Positions 11,331 to 22,349 of a DNA stretch of 64,000 nt are shown here, in pieces. The stretch comes from Apoderus coryli. Its lineage: Eukaryota; Arthropoda; Insecta; Coleoptera; Attelabidae. Made by a program: the position numbers and the translations under genes. The DNA is taken from contig OU452198.1 of assembly GCA_911728435.2 (NCBI GenBank), forward strand, positions 32,083,902 through 32,147,901, read 5' to 3'. The notes under the pieces were generated by a model, which saw only the letters and a program-made list of their open reading frames with translations, was not told where the DNA came from and did not search any database. The stretch's first letter is position 1, and each line of letters starts with the position of its first letter.

Positions 11331-11664
11331 GTGAAATGCAGGGGCGGCTCGTGAGGTATGAAAGAGGTGGGGCACAATAATAGCACCTAAAATTTTTCAA
11401 AATAAAGAATTAAAATGATAGGTTTTTTTAAGTAGTTGGTGTAGCTAGATAATAACATTTTAGGAAATAGAACAGAAATAAAAATTAATAATTCATCCAT
11501 GATTTATAAAAAGAAATCAAACAATATGTACAATGTAACTGATCGGTTTCCTTCAGAAACCCTCAGACTAACTAATTAAGATTGCTCATAAAATGTAGTT
11601 TGATTTTCGGTTAGAAAAATTTTTATATTTTTTATGTTTTTTCTTTCCACTAAGTTGTTATAAT

Positions 11665-11780
11665 AGTTTCAACTGATGATGACCCTTACTAGGGCCGAAA
11701 CATGTATTGAATGACTGGTTCGTTGGAGAAACCTGTTAATAAACAATTTAGTGGATGCGACAGCATTTTATTTCCTAACT
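11665..11780 (+). ncRNA. Hammerhead-ribozyme-like motif, locus 1
   Basis: CTGATGA at 11673-11679 is followed by a short hairpin (GACCC, loop, GGGCC) and then GAAA at 11697-11700, the order of the hammerhead core around stem II. The five bases before the core (TTCAA) can pair with TTGAA downstream of CATGTA, giving stem I. ACA/TGT can form a minimal stem III, with GTA as the cleavage triplet. One extra T lies between CTGATGA and stem II, which is unusual. The downstream body (GTTGGAGAAA, TTAATAAA, TTATTTC) is shared with the copy at 52.1 kb. From memory, Penelope-like elements carry such ribozymes. Confidence 0.5.
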
Positions 11781-11923
11781 ATTGGACATCCACAGTATTA
11801 TGGACTATTTCCTTAAAATTAAAAATAATAACATTTTGCTAAACTCACCATGACCAATAAAACTGTTTGTAAGTGAAGTCCATCCTGCTAGATTTCTGAA
11901 CAGCAAAGTGGTTGATAACTTGA

Positions 11924-12240
11924 TCAATAAAATTTCAAATGGACTTCACAAGTTATTTTTTCAATAGATAGCATTGCTAACGCGCACAACCTTTCCTGGC
12001 CCATAGTGTTTCTTAAACATCTTTTGATCCGTTTGAGGGTAGAGAAATATATTTCGCTTTCTACAGTCGTCATAGGGACAGTACACAAAACAGTCAGCAA
12101 TTCTATAGATTCACTAAATGTTGATGTTAAATTGTTTTGGATAAACATTTGTAACAGAGGCACAGCCCCACTGTGTTTCAGAAAATCGTCCCGTGTGTAT
12201 ATTATCGAGAGTTCATTTTTTCATTTTAAGTAATTTACGT
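11924..12240 (-). pseudogene. hAT transposase C-terminal dimerisation domain remnant
   Basis: The minus strand carries SAVPMTT-type sequence: ELLTVLCTVPMTTVESEIYF, then STLKRIKRCLRNTMGQERL, then ALAMLSIEK. This is the hAT dimerisation region, whose usual pattern has VERSFS before LKRIK and a final LSIE. In-frame sequence upstream (RDDFLKHSGAVPLLQ) extends it to about 12240. The catalytic DDE core and BED zinc finger are missing, and the usual Arg-Ser of VERSFS is changed. The gene cannot make a transposase. Confidence 0.8.
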
Positions 12241-13012
12241 TAGGAAATAAGTTACACACAGTTTTAATATCTTCATTTGGAAAGACGGTTCGATATTCAG
12301 CAAATTTTTCAGTTTCAAATAAATGTCCATCAAAACTTTTTTTTTATAGTAAGTCGATCCTCAAATTGTGCAAAATCAAAACATTCACTTTATAATACTC
12401 AAAAAGCGCGATCGCAAAAACAACAACACCACACACACACACACATTTTACTCGTATAGACTGATGGGTAAGCAGCACCCCAGATATGACGTCACAAATG
12501 CGTTTAATTTCTACTTTTTCTAGCGTATAGCGTAGCGATGCATTGCTGTCTCTGTTTTTCGCACGCGATAGCAAAGAAAATAATAGAGGCACAAAAATGT
12601 TGTGTCGAAGAGCATCGTAATATATACTAAGACCTACGTTCTGTTTCATAACCGTGAATAGACGCGATGCAAGAGTGATTATAGCATAGACAGGGCCTTC
12701 TTCGATTCAAATTTTCAAATACAAAATTTTATAGGGAATTCTACCGAAATCACACAGGTCTGGTGCGAAGTATAAAATCTAAAATTATTTTTTCTACTTC
12801 ATATGAACCAACCGCCACTGGTGAAATGCTCAAAAAACAACTCATGTCAATACAATTTACTCTATGGGAATTCCGACATCAATCGAATCCCACAACATTT
12901 GTTCGCGCACAAATCTTTAGAGGAACGAAGAAAAAATAACGCTGAAGGCTTTACGGTAATTACATGACAGTTTATGGTGCTAACAACGTCTACTCCACAT
13001 TTTATAATAATG

Positions 13013-14200
13013 GGTGGGCAAATTTGAGGTTAGGAAGTAAATTGGCTGTCAAATGATGAAATGTAAAGAATTGAGCTGTCATCCTTTGACATTTATTTAG
13101 TAAGTTGGGAAATTTTTACAAAAAAACGCTTCACTCTTGAACCAAGAGTTTAATTGTGAAAATTTACTATCAAAATGGTGAAAATTTTAATGTGGAAAAT
13201 TCGAGCAGCTGTGCGTAATTTCATCGCTAAATTCGAGAATCACAGTACTGTTGCTGACAATAGACCAAAACAATAGGCTCGTAGTGGCCGTAGTGATGCA
13301 AACATAGCCGCTGTACAACAAAGTGTTGAGAATGATCCTGGAAGATCAACTTGTCGACGTTCGCAACAATTGGGCGTCATCAGAGGCACTTTGCGCAACA
13401 TTTTGCATAAAGTTCTTCATCTTCACGCTTATAAAGTTCAACTCGTTCAGGAATGGAAGCCGGCCGACCATTGTTCGCGACGAACGTTTGTGAATTGCCT
13501 GTCTAAAAAACTGAATAACGAAAACAACGCATTTTCCAACATAATCATCTTTAGTGATGAGTGACATTTTCAATTAGGCGATTATGTAAACAAACAAAAT
13601 TGTCGCATATGGGGCTCACAAAACCCACAAATAGTCCTCGAAAAAACATAACAGCCAAAGAAATTGACCGTATGGTGCGGTTTGTGGTTAGGCGGCGGCC
13701 CGTATTTTTTCGAAAATGAGCAAGGAAACGCCGTCACTGCGCTAGCAAACCATGATAACCGATTTTTTTGTGGCCACAATTGGCTAATGTTGACATCAGT
13801 GACCTTTGGTTTCAGCAAGCCCCACAGGCGGCCAAACAATTCAGTTATTGCATGAGAAATTTCCCGGTCGCGTAATTTCTCGATTTGGCGATGTCAATTG
13901 GCCGCCTCGTTCTTGCGATTTAACGCCACTGGATTATTTTCTCTGGGGCCATTTGAAAGACCGGGTTTTCGTGAACATACGACAAACAACTGACGCTCTG
14001 AAAGATGAAATTCGGCGCTACATTGACGAGAATTTTGTGCAAAACAGCGAACGTCTGCCGACATGCTAAAGGTAGACATTTGCCCGACATCATATTCCAT
14101 TATTAATTGCCATATTTCTACTTTATATTGGTGTCAATAAAACTGAATTTGTCCAAAAAAAAAAGTGTGTTTACTTCCTAATCTCAAATTTGCCCATCCT
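13013..14200 (+). mobile_element. Tc1/mariner-superfamily element, family 1
   Basis: The ends carry matching inverted repeats. GGGCAAATTTGAGGTTAGG starts near 13016, and the reverse complement of the right end reads GGGCAAATTTGAGATTAGG. A TA-rich site lies on both sides. Between them is a broken transposase on the same strand. The 1.2-kb size is usual for this superfamily. Confidence 0.8.
13150..14066 (+). pseudogene. Transposase remnant, IS630-Tc1-mariner superfamily
   Basis: Readable pieces lie in several frames. An HTH-proximal piece is at 13370-13560 and contains WKPADHCSRRTFVNCL. The FSDE box near 13550 is followed at once by a stop. YVNKQNCRIWG comes next, then LTVWCGLWLGGGPYFFENEQ, and finally FPGRVISRFGDVNWPPRSCD followed by TPLDYFLWGHL near 13860-13960. 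These are the three catalytic blocks of the superfamily in order. Multiple frameshifts and stops inactivate it. It resembles insect proteins usually labelled Tc3-like, but the subfamily is unresolved. Confidence 0.78.
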
Positions 14201-14204
14201 ATAG

Positions 14205-14930
14205 TACGTAATCATAGTATTCAACTGTATATTGCCTTGTACATCATGCAACTTCGATTCCTCATCGTTCCCAACAATTTGCTGGATGGTTGTATGAAGA
14301 TCCCCTTTTTTTATCGGAAAATTGTGTTCAGCGACTAAGCTCATTTCTGGTTGAATGGATACGTGAACAAGCAAAATTGCCGTATTTGGTGTGAAGAGCA
14401 GCCAGAAGCATTGCAAGAACTGCCAATGCATCCTAAAGAATGTGGATTATGGGCCGGTGGCATGATTGGACCATACTTTTCCAAAGACGATGAAGGCAGG
14501 AAAGTTACTGTGAATGGCGAGCGCTACCGTGCGATGATTAAAATTTTTTTTTGCCAAAATGGAAGAGCTGGACTTGGCTAACATGTGCAGTCAGATGCCA
14601 CACAGCACGCGAAAAAAATGGCATAATTGAGAAGCGAGTTTGGTGAACAGTTTATTTCACGTTTGGGGCCGGTCAATTGGCCGCTTAGATCGTGCGGTTT
14701 AACCCCGTTAGACACACGCTATGTTACGGCTCATGTCATAGGGACAAGCCCGCAACGGTTGACGCACTGGGAAGGAATTTCTTCGTGAGAGTAGTGTTGC
14801 AGAGAGTATGCCAAAATTGGACCCAGCGTATGAACCATTTGAAGCGTAGCCGCGGTCAACGTTTGCATGAAATCATCTTTAAACATTGAATTATATATAT
14901 CGTTCTATTGACCCAAATAAAGATTTTCAT
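14205..14930 (+). pseudogene. Second Tc1/mariner-type transposase remnant, 5' truncated
   Basis: It starts immediately after the right inverted repeat of the previous element. In a broken frame it reads IVFSD, a stop in place of Glu, then AHFWLNGYVNKQNCRIW, ECGLWAGGMIGPYF, VTVNGERYRAMI and, after frame changes, GPVNWPLRSCGLTPLD. It ends CQNWTQRMNHLKRSRGQRLH with a stop at 14887-14889 and an AATAAAG signal near 14920. The segment with the second catalytic Asp is deleted. It is related to, but clearly distinct from, its left neighbour. No 5' inverted repeat remains. Confidence 0.75.
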
Positions 14931-14993
14931 ACATTTCTCTAAATTGTGTGTGTTTTTTTTCTAAATCAAATCCGAAAATTCTTAAAAAATCAC

Positions 14994-16180
14994 CTTTTAT
15001 ATACATGAATCCCTGTTTGTTACCATCGCGTCATTTAGTGGAAAATAGGATCGTCACTGCTTGAATTCTTTGCCAGAAGTATTTCAACAAATTAATGAAG
15101 AAAACGACCTGTCAAGAATCAATCACTTTGCATCAAGACAATTCCAACGCTCACACACGGCATGCATTAGATTCAGATTGATTTTAAGTCATATTTAGGA
15201 TTGTTGTGGCACTAACTTGAATTGCTGGAGCTAAAGTTACTTTCTATCTGCAGGTATATGAGCTATTTGTTATAATCTCGGCCCATAACCTTTTATCATT
15301 TTGACTTTAATTGGAAAAACTAACACAAACGAAAACAACTGATTTAGTCACTGGAACAGAAGGCGTCACATTGAACACATTCCCTTTTCACAACCCTGTT
15401 ATTGTATATAATAATGTGGAGTAGACGTGTTTTATCTTTATTAAAGATATCGCATTAACTCCTCGATATATGGATTACTTCAGAAAATGTCTTCTTCTTT
15501 CTTGTTCCAATTCCAAGTGGAAAAGAATCCACGATAACGTCGTAACTGGGTTGTCAATCTCACTGAAAAGAACATGGTCTAATGACACTTCCAGGATGCA
15601 ATCCGAACTGGAATTTTTTGATTAAATGTTCAATTGTTTCTTTTTATCTGGACGGTCACAATTATTACCAAAAATTTAATAGAAAACGAGCCACCTACAG
15701 GACTGTTTCTACAGGAAAAGTATGCGATGCTTGAAAGGCGAACTGTGAAAAGGGAATGGAAAGGAGCACTGTTTCCAATGTGACGCTTTCTATGCCAGTA
15801 ACCAAATCAGTTATCTTCGTTTGTGTAAGTTTTTCCAAGTAAAATCAAAATGATAAAAGATTATGGGCCCAGACTATCACAAATAGCTCATATAGCTAGG
15901 TACAAAGTAACTTTAGCTCCAGTAATTCAAGTTAGTGCAACAAAAATCCCAAATATGATTGTTTTTTGACAGATCGTTTTCTTTATTTGTTGAAATACTT
16001 CTGACAAAGAAATGGATATGTATAATAATTCAGTGACGATCCTATTTTGCACTAAATGTCGCGATGCAGGGCCGCCGAGAGACGAGACGCGCCCCGGGAC
16101 TGTTTGGCCTCTTAACAATATGTCCGTTTTTTCCGAACAAAAAGGCAGGGATTCATGTATATTTCAAAAATATACATATT
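14994..16180. mobile_element. Long inverted-repeat element
   Basis: The arms at about 14994-15405 and 15720-16180 are reverse complements of each other. Shared words include ACATGAATCCCTG, AATAGGATCGTCACTG, AGAAGTATTTCAACAAAT, GGAGCTAAAGTTACTTT and TTTTATCATTTTGA. The left arm lacks about 80 bp that the right arm keeps, including a GC-rich piece (GGGCCGCCGAGAGACGAG). About 315 bp separate the arms. No transposase is encoded, so this is a non-autonomous foldback-type element; the parent family is unknown. Confidence 0.72.
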
Positions 16181-16278
16181 ATGTATATAAATGTGATAAA
16201 TTTGTCCATCAACTAAAAAAAAACTGTAATTAGAATTCCGAAGCAAGATACAAGTTTTAATAGATGAGTAGAGGACAC

Positions 16279-16366
16279 GTTTTACCACTTCACTTCACCG
16301 TTTTCGCTATTACGTTTTGCATCCTCAGGAGAGAATTCAAAACGTGGTTTGGTGAAATGGTAAAAC
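16279..16366. repeat. Double hairpin, 88 bp
   Basis: GTTTTACCACTTCAC at the left pairs with GTGAAATGGTAAAAC at the right with one mismatch. Inside, CGTTTTG pairs with CAAAACG. The result is a nested hairpin that could be a tiny MITE or a structured remnant. Confidence 0.5.
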
Positions 16367-16600
16367 ATATCTTTCAAAGATTAAAGTTGTAATGCGTTAC
16401 AGTTTAGGCGAAATAGCCGAAAATGGGCTCAAATTTTGAAGGACAAGCGATACCTTATTTATAGGGATCTTTATTGAATAAAACAAAAACTCAATTTGTT
16501 CACCAAAGAACATGGCTGAAATCTAATAAAAACAGAACTTGAGCGAAGGTCTATGATTCGATAGACAGACTACACTTCTTGCGTGAGATAGCAAAAGCAG

Positions 16601-16762
16601 TGTCTATAAGCTTTAATTATTGTTTTCAACGTCATATCTATAAAACATTGGCTGGTAGAAGAGATGACCTAAAATTAGCATTGTCTATAAGCTTTAATTA
16701 TTGTTTTCTACGTCATATCTATAAAACATTGGCTGGTTAACAGAACAGACGACCTAAAATAT
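16601..16762 (+). repeat. 81-bp tandem duplication
   Basis: TGTCTATAAGCTTTAATTAT starts at 16601 and again at 16682. ATAAAACATTGGCTGG and GACCTAAAAT follow in both units. The copies differ at a few bases and by a short insertion in the second. Confidence 0.85.
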
Positions 16763-16904
16763 CTGCTAATTACGCGTTGAATCTGGTCTTTAAGATGTTG
16801 ATTGTGATGTTGATTTATCTGAGTAATATATTTTTTAAGAGTTGAGAATTGAGGATTCTACCTATTTTTCCGCACGTTTTTACAAATTAATGATAAAACA
16901 ACTG

Positions 16905-16992
16905 TGGCGGAACCGGCGTTCTAACCCACCACTCACTCACACGACCTCCTCCTGATCCAGCGTGCTTAACTACTAGACCACTGGTGCCTGAA
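16905..16992 (-). repeat. tRNA-derived SINE-like head, degenerate
   Basis: On the minus strand, GGCACCAGTGGTCTAGTAGT resembles a tRNA A box. About 60 bases later GGTTAGAACGCCGGTTCCGC sits where a B box is expected but matches it poorly. The ending CCGGTTCCGCCAC is typical of insect tRNA-derived SINE heads. It is not a functional tRNA. Confidence 0.35.
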
Positions 16993-17514
16993 CTTACATC
17001 ACCAGCAAATTTTCCATTCAACAAGGTCATCATCGCGTACGTATATTGTGACAGGTCGCCCATCTTAACTAAGCCACAATTGAACGTGATTGACATCGGC
17101 CACAGATTTATCATTTGGTTATAACGTTCAACACTTTTATCGTTACAGTCTTGCCTGTTTCATCCTTACAAAACTGGGGTCAGGCCTAAAGTGTGCATTC
17201 CAGATTGACTTGTTGAGGATGTATAGGTTTCTCTTGGAACTAAGGACCTCGACTTCTAAAATTGCACTCTTTAAGGACGAACAGAATTCCCTTTGACAAT
17301 TCGACATTTTTTGATTGCCTTAGCTTTATTTCCAGTGTCATTTGAATTTTGTATGCTCCTTGGCAAATTGATGGGAACAATGAGGAATTGAGGTTACATG
17401 ATGGACAAGGCTACAATTGAATACTGCTATTACGTACTATTATAGTATGTAAGGCTGCGACTCGGAAAGAGTGTTTTTTGAGTCCGTTTTACATAGTGAA
17501 CGGGATACATATCA
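16993..17514. other. Non-coding stretch
   Basis: A 68-codon plus-strand frame (17090-17296) has no recognisable motif. Nothing else was identified. Confidence 0.45.
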
Positions 17515-18225
17515 ACAATATCAGATGTTACTGTAATAATCGCGGATAATGCAAATGATCTTCAGGAATTATTGAATCACGTAAATAAAACAAGCACTAG
17601 TGCTAGATTTGGCCTGAAAATTAATATACAAAAAACGAAGTTTATGGTCGTGAGTAAGACTGATATTCCACAAATCAGAATTCAGATAAATGAGAAGAAT
17701 ATTGCGCAAGTGACGCAATTTAAGTATCTGGGATGTATGTTGAACCAAAATTGGGACGCAGAACAAGAGATTAGATGTAGAATAGAACAATCAAGAGCAA
17801 ACTGCCTTAAACTCAAAAAATTTGATCAGTTCTTTTGTACGGTGTAGAGATCTGGACATTGAAAGCAAGTTCCATAAGCAAATTGGAAGCATTCGAGATG
17901 TGGTGAGAATATCATGGGTAGACCACATAAGAAATGAAGAAGTTCTTCGAAGAGCACAAATAGAAGATCGTCAGCTTTTCGAAGTAGTAAAACGTAGAAA
18001 AATATCACACTTCGGACATATTATGAGAGGAGAACGCTTTATTCTTCAAGGTAAGATCGAAGGAGGAAAGAGGGTATTATGAAGAAGGAAGCTTTCGTGG
18101 TTGCGGAATATTAGACAATGGACGGGGACGAGTAGTTTTCAAGAACTCCAAAATGCTGCAATTGACAGAAGCATATGACGGCCATCTACTACCTAATTTG
18201 CATGGCACTCGAAGAAGTTGAGGAA
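17515..18225 (+). pseudogene. RTE-like reverse transcriptase C-terminal remnant
   Basis: The reading starts just past the catalytic YADD, at VIIADNANDLQELL. It continues with FGLKINIQKTKFMVVSK and FKYLGCMLNQNWDAEQEIRC. After frame changes it gives LYGVEIWTL, KLEAFEMW, ISWVDHIRNEEVLRRA, RRKISHFGHIMRGER and WLRNIRQWTGTSSFQEL. This order is that of insect RTE-type elements annotated as endonuclease-reverse transcriptase. The region is frameshifted several times and 5' truncated. It would not give an active enzyme. Confidence 0.78.
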
Positions 18226-19006
18226 GAAGATCTATGTACGTGACTCACACTGTATAGATACAATATTTTTATATAAGTACGGTGATGCGTTCTTGCGTGT
18301 TGTGGTTGGTGTACCGACTATTAAAAAATCGAAAATAATCAACAAGAGATAAAGACAAAAAAAAAAGATAAATAAATCACATCACCATCGCTTATAGAAG
18401 TATATTCGTGCGGGACAGAAAAGGAGTGCTACTGTGCGTTCGATGCCTTATTGATAAGTTACGCTCAGGTACACCGTTGGAAAAAAATCCTAATCTGATG
18501 TATTATATACAGCTTGAGGTTATACACAATTATGTAAAAGACGTGTGAGTGATATCTTTGAAAAGTTGATAAGGAATCAAATGTATATTGCGCAAACAGC
18601 CTCGACCAAAAAAGTCGCGTAAATATAATAAAAAAGACAATGGCAATATACGTTAAAATCTCTCCGACGCGACGCGTCGTACAAATTAATTGTTTCAAAT
18701 ATTTTTCATATTTTAATAAACGTGTTAATTGCTCAATGTAAGGTACATTGTATTTATGTATTTAGTTCATTGTTTTTTTGCCCTGCAATTCGTTGTATCA
18801 ATGACACTGAAATAGTGTAGGATATTGATTGAGCCAATGTATCTCGTATATTGCAACAGTTAACTTTATTCATTGATTCCATGGATCAGTCGTCCAATAT
18901 ATACTGTATACCCAACGTTGGTGGTTCATTCATCCAACGTCCAACGTCCTATACTGTACATCGTTCACGGATCTTGTTAATTAAGTATGCATGCATGCAC
19001 ATTATA
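18226..19006. other. Non-coding stretch
   Basis: AT-rich, with short frames only. A cluster of CCAACGT words lies near 18910-18950. No feature is supported. Confidence 0.45.
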
Positions 19007-19432
19007 ACTGGTCATTTAATAAGTCCGTAGGAGAAGTAAGAAAAAAACAAAATTTTGACAAAACTCTATTTTATTAATAAACATAATTGCCTTAGAGGGC
19101 AATAGTTCTCTCCTCAAAATGGCCTCAGTTTCAGCGATTACTTCATCATTGGACTTAAATTTCTTTCCAGCAAGCATTCTCTTGAGATCTGAAAACAGGA
19201 AAAAGGCGGTGGGGGCTAAATCTGGAGAATACGGTGGGTGGGTAAGCAATTCGAAGCCCAATTCATTCAATTTTGCTATAGATTTCATCGATTTGTGACA
19301 CGGTGCATTGTTTTGGTGAAACAACACAAAAATCAAGAAATCGTCACCATATTTATACAGAAGAAACTGTATATTATTTCTTTCATTATTAGTGATGCAA
19401 GAAATGTATCGACATATTCTATTCGATCTCAA
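19007..19432 (-). pseudogene. Mariner transposase C-terminal fragment, irritans-like
   Basis: On the minus strand LFHQNNAPCHKSMKSIAKLN carries the second catalytic block; the usual Asp of HQDNAPCH is Asn here. ELLTHPPYSPDLAP follows, then FFLFSDLKRMLAGKKFKSND and EAILRRELLPSK. The third catalytic Asp position also reads differently (APTAFFLF). GGTCATTTAATAAGTCCGTA near 19008 may be the terminal inverted repeat at the 3' side. The 5' two thirds of the gene is missing. Two catalytic positions are altered, so it is inactive. Confidence 0.75.
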
Positions 19433-19734
19433 TTTCTTTTTAAGGTTGAACTATTGTCTCGAGGATTGCAACTGAGTCTCTTGGCCGCTTGTATGTCTAT
19501 ATGTATAAAGAAAAAAAAGCTCTTCACCCGCTGGTGAAATAACAATAAGACCGTACTTACGTATTTACTATAGTAGGTATAATGGGTATTTCATTTAAAA
19601 TAACTGTCAAGATGACACTTTGGTTATATTTGGTCACTGTCAGAATATTCTTATTTGTTTATTAAGAGTTGTCAGTGGTAGAAATACAAAATATATAAAT
19701 CGAAAATATCCTTTTTCGAAGACTGTCTTTATTA

Positions 19735-21255
19735 TACAGGGTGTTTCAGAAAGACATGGCCAAAATTTGTGAGCGAATTAGGGACATCTAATCATGAAAA
19801 AAACTTAAATTGTAATTTTTCCAAAAGTCCTTATTTACAAAGATACAGGGTGTTAAAGATATATTCGAATATTTTTGAGACGAGTAAGGATAAATTAACC
19901 AAATGTAGCATATTTATTCACCTAGTTAAATGTCGTAAACTGACATGAAATTGAATAAAAAAGGATGACCATAGGCGGGTAAACGGGGGGGGGGGGGGAA
20001 CCTTGCCTTAATTATAACCTAATTTTTTTTCCTTGTGATTTTTATTAATTTTGTGTCAAAAATGTGATAAAATAAAGTTTTATACATAAAAAAGGCATAC
20101 TTCTTTTTTCTCGAAAAACTCAAAGGTTTTCAAGAAATTCGAGATGAAAATTTTGGGACAAAACTTAGTAAACAGCATTAATATAGTATATTGTGCAACG
20201 AACATGAAATGACATATATTTCCTACGAGTATGATCGTTTGCAGCATCAGCCGCAGACGAGTGCTTCAAATAATACGAGTAGAAAATGGTTATTTCATGT
20301 GAGTTTCACACTATACTTTTTCTACGACTGTTTTAATGCTTTTGAGTAAATTTAATATAATTTTTAGAAAAATATTTGTTTTTCGAAACTTACCCCTGTT
20401 AGCGTATAAGCCTAAATACGATAAATTAGAAGTATTAAATTGACTACGTGGTGTTAAACTATATTCACTATCACGGTTTATGTGTTTTGAAATTATCGAA
20501 ATACTTAATTATAATTATTATTAATTATAAATACCAAAACTATCAATTTGGTGTTTGTATTTTCGGCGTTGCTATCGTGATTTTTCATGCCCGCCGCTAC
20601 TTTTGTCATTATCAGGAAATTTTATCCGTGCGTAATAATATTTCCCACTAGTTGCAGCACGGGTAAATGAAAAACAGCATTACAATGTACTACATTTTCA
20701 AATCATGATTGAACATATAATAAAGGTATTTAAAGACAGTCGTAGAAACAAATTATTGAAATACTGTTTGCTAACGAAAAGTTTTCCAAAATTTTATTAA
20801 AGCTTTGTACTAAGGACCAGTTTTGTCCTAAAATTTTCAAACTCGAATTTCTCGAAAACATTTAACTTTTTCGAGAAAAAAGAAGTATGCCTTTTTTGTG
20901 TAGAAAACTTTATTTTATCACATTTTTGAATGAATAAAAATCACAAGGCAAAAAAGTTAAATTATAATTAAGGCAAGGGTTCCCCCCGTTTATCCGCCTA
21001 TGGTCATCCTTTTTTATTCAATTTCATGTCAGTTTACGACATTTAACTAGGTGAATAAATATGCATTTGGTTAATTCATCTTTACTCGTTTCGAAAATAT
21101 TTCAAAAAAATCGGCCTCAGGCAGTCATCTTTAACACCCTGTGTCTTTGTAAATAAGGACTTTTCCAAAAATTACAATTTAGGTTTTTTTCATGATTAGA
21201 TGTCCCCAATTCGCTCACAAATTTTGGCCATGTCTTTCTGACACACCCTGTATGT
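19735..21255. mobile_element. Inverted-repeat element bounded by ACAGGGTGT
   Basis: The left arm starts ACAGGGTGTTTCAGAAAGAC near 19738. The right arm ends GTCTTTCTGACACACCCTGT near 21250. Arms of about 440 bp (19738-20175 and 20815-21252) share GACATGGCCAAAATTTG, ACATCTAATCATGAAAAAA and AAAAAGGATGACCATAGGCG. Poly-G at about 19986-19999 is an expansion of a C-run in the other arm. The centre lacks a transposase. Confidence 0.75.
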
Positions 21256-21477
21256 TCAATCATATCAATTCATATCATATCATTTGAAAATGTAGTACAT
21301 GCTGCTGCTAGCGGGAAATGCACGGGTAAATTTCCTGGTAATGATGACAAAAGTAGCATAGCAACGCCGGCAATACAAATACACCAAATTGACAGTTTAA
21401 ATTATTTCGCTAATTTCGAAGGTTTCAAAGCTATTTATATATAATATGTCATTTCCTGTTCGTTGCACAATATACTA
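20177..21477. repeat. Second inverted repeat overlapping the previous element
   Basis: TAGTATATTGTGCAACGAAC at 20177 is matched in inverse by GTTCGTTGCACAATATACTA at about 21458-21477. In addition 20530-20720 (TTTGGTGTTTGTATTTTCGG and on) is inverted at 21260-21400. These arms are staggered relative to the ACAGGGTGT arms, so two elements overlap or one was rearranged into the other. Confidence 0.65.
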
Positions 21478-22349
21478 ATTCCGACTGGCTGCCATCGAGA
21501 TTTTTTTTTTGAAACTTACGTAAGGTATAATAAATCCCTAGACACCTAGGATTAGTCAGTATCAATATTGCTGTCCATTACATTAGTTACATAAATAAAA
21601 TAAATTTTATATTCGATTTCTCGCTCATTTTATATATTACAGTTATGTATAGCCCGGTGCTAATGTCCCTGAACGAGATATCTTTTCCGCTTTTCCGATG
21701 TTTGAGGAAAATACCCTGCAACTCACATATACATTGAGACAGAACAAAAAAAAAAGACGCACACACATAGAGGAAAAGACGGGAACCAGGGGATAGAGAA
21801 AAGCAATACAAAAAAACGGGAGAGCAAAGTCACAAAAAAGCGCCCGGCCTTTAGGGGGAAAAGGCGTACTGATGGTTTTTTGCTCAGTGTATATACGCGG
21901 GTGAAAAATGAGCCACGGAATTTTCGGAGTCTCGACGACCAGACCAGGACCGAAATTAGATTTTCATTGAAAATAAATAAGTTGTCTAACATTATGATTT
22001 TTAGAATTTTAAACCTGTCTCTAATCCAAATAATTTAAATTAAAAGACTTCGTGCTACATGGGGGACCTACACAAAGTTTGTTTTGAAGTTAGGTGTCGG
22101 CACATGGGGACATTTTTGCCATTTGTTTGACATCTTAGAAATATCATCATCAAGCACACACTTAAGGAAAATGCTTAACACCAGAGGCTTGTAAAAGAGT
22201 GTTTATGAAATTACAAAAAAATAAATCAACACTCGATTTCCTACAACTATACCTAATGGGTTTGATTTTGACAAATTCAGGTACGTACAAAAGTAAATTG
22301 AACTATTGCTATCGTTGCGACTTACAAGTGCCGATTTGGGTTCACTTTT
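21478..22349. other. Non-coding stretch
   Basis: Short minus-strand frames at 21587-21992 show no family motifs. A GC-richer patch lies near 21835-21960. Nothing was identified. Confidence 0.45.

Larger units (their letters stand above)
11339..12820 (-). mobile_element. hAT-family DNA transposon with perfect 8-bp target duplication
   Basis: The left end reads CAGGGGCGGCTCGTGAGG and the right end, reverse complemented, reads CAGTGGCGGTTGGTTCAT. These are imperfect inverted repeats of the CAGNGGCGG type seen in hAT elements. The 8 bp before the left end (11331-11338) and after the right end (12821-12828) are both GTGAAATG, which is the expected hAT target-site duplication. The inside holds a minus-strand dimerisation-domain remnant. 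At 1,482 bp it is about half the size of an autonomous element, so it is internally deleted. A hammerhead-like repeat lies inside it near 11670. Confidence 0.9.

Noticed and set aside
12344..12649. 101-codon minus-strand frame
   Set aside because: Part of it is a CA/GT microsatellite translation (VKCVCVCGVVV), and it lies inside a decayed hAT element.
16905..16992. Functional tRNA gene
   Set aside because: The B-box region is poor and a normal anticodon arm is missing; kept only as a SINE-like head.
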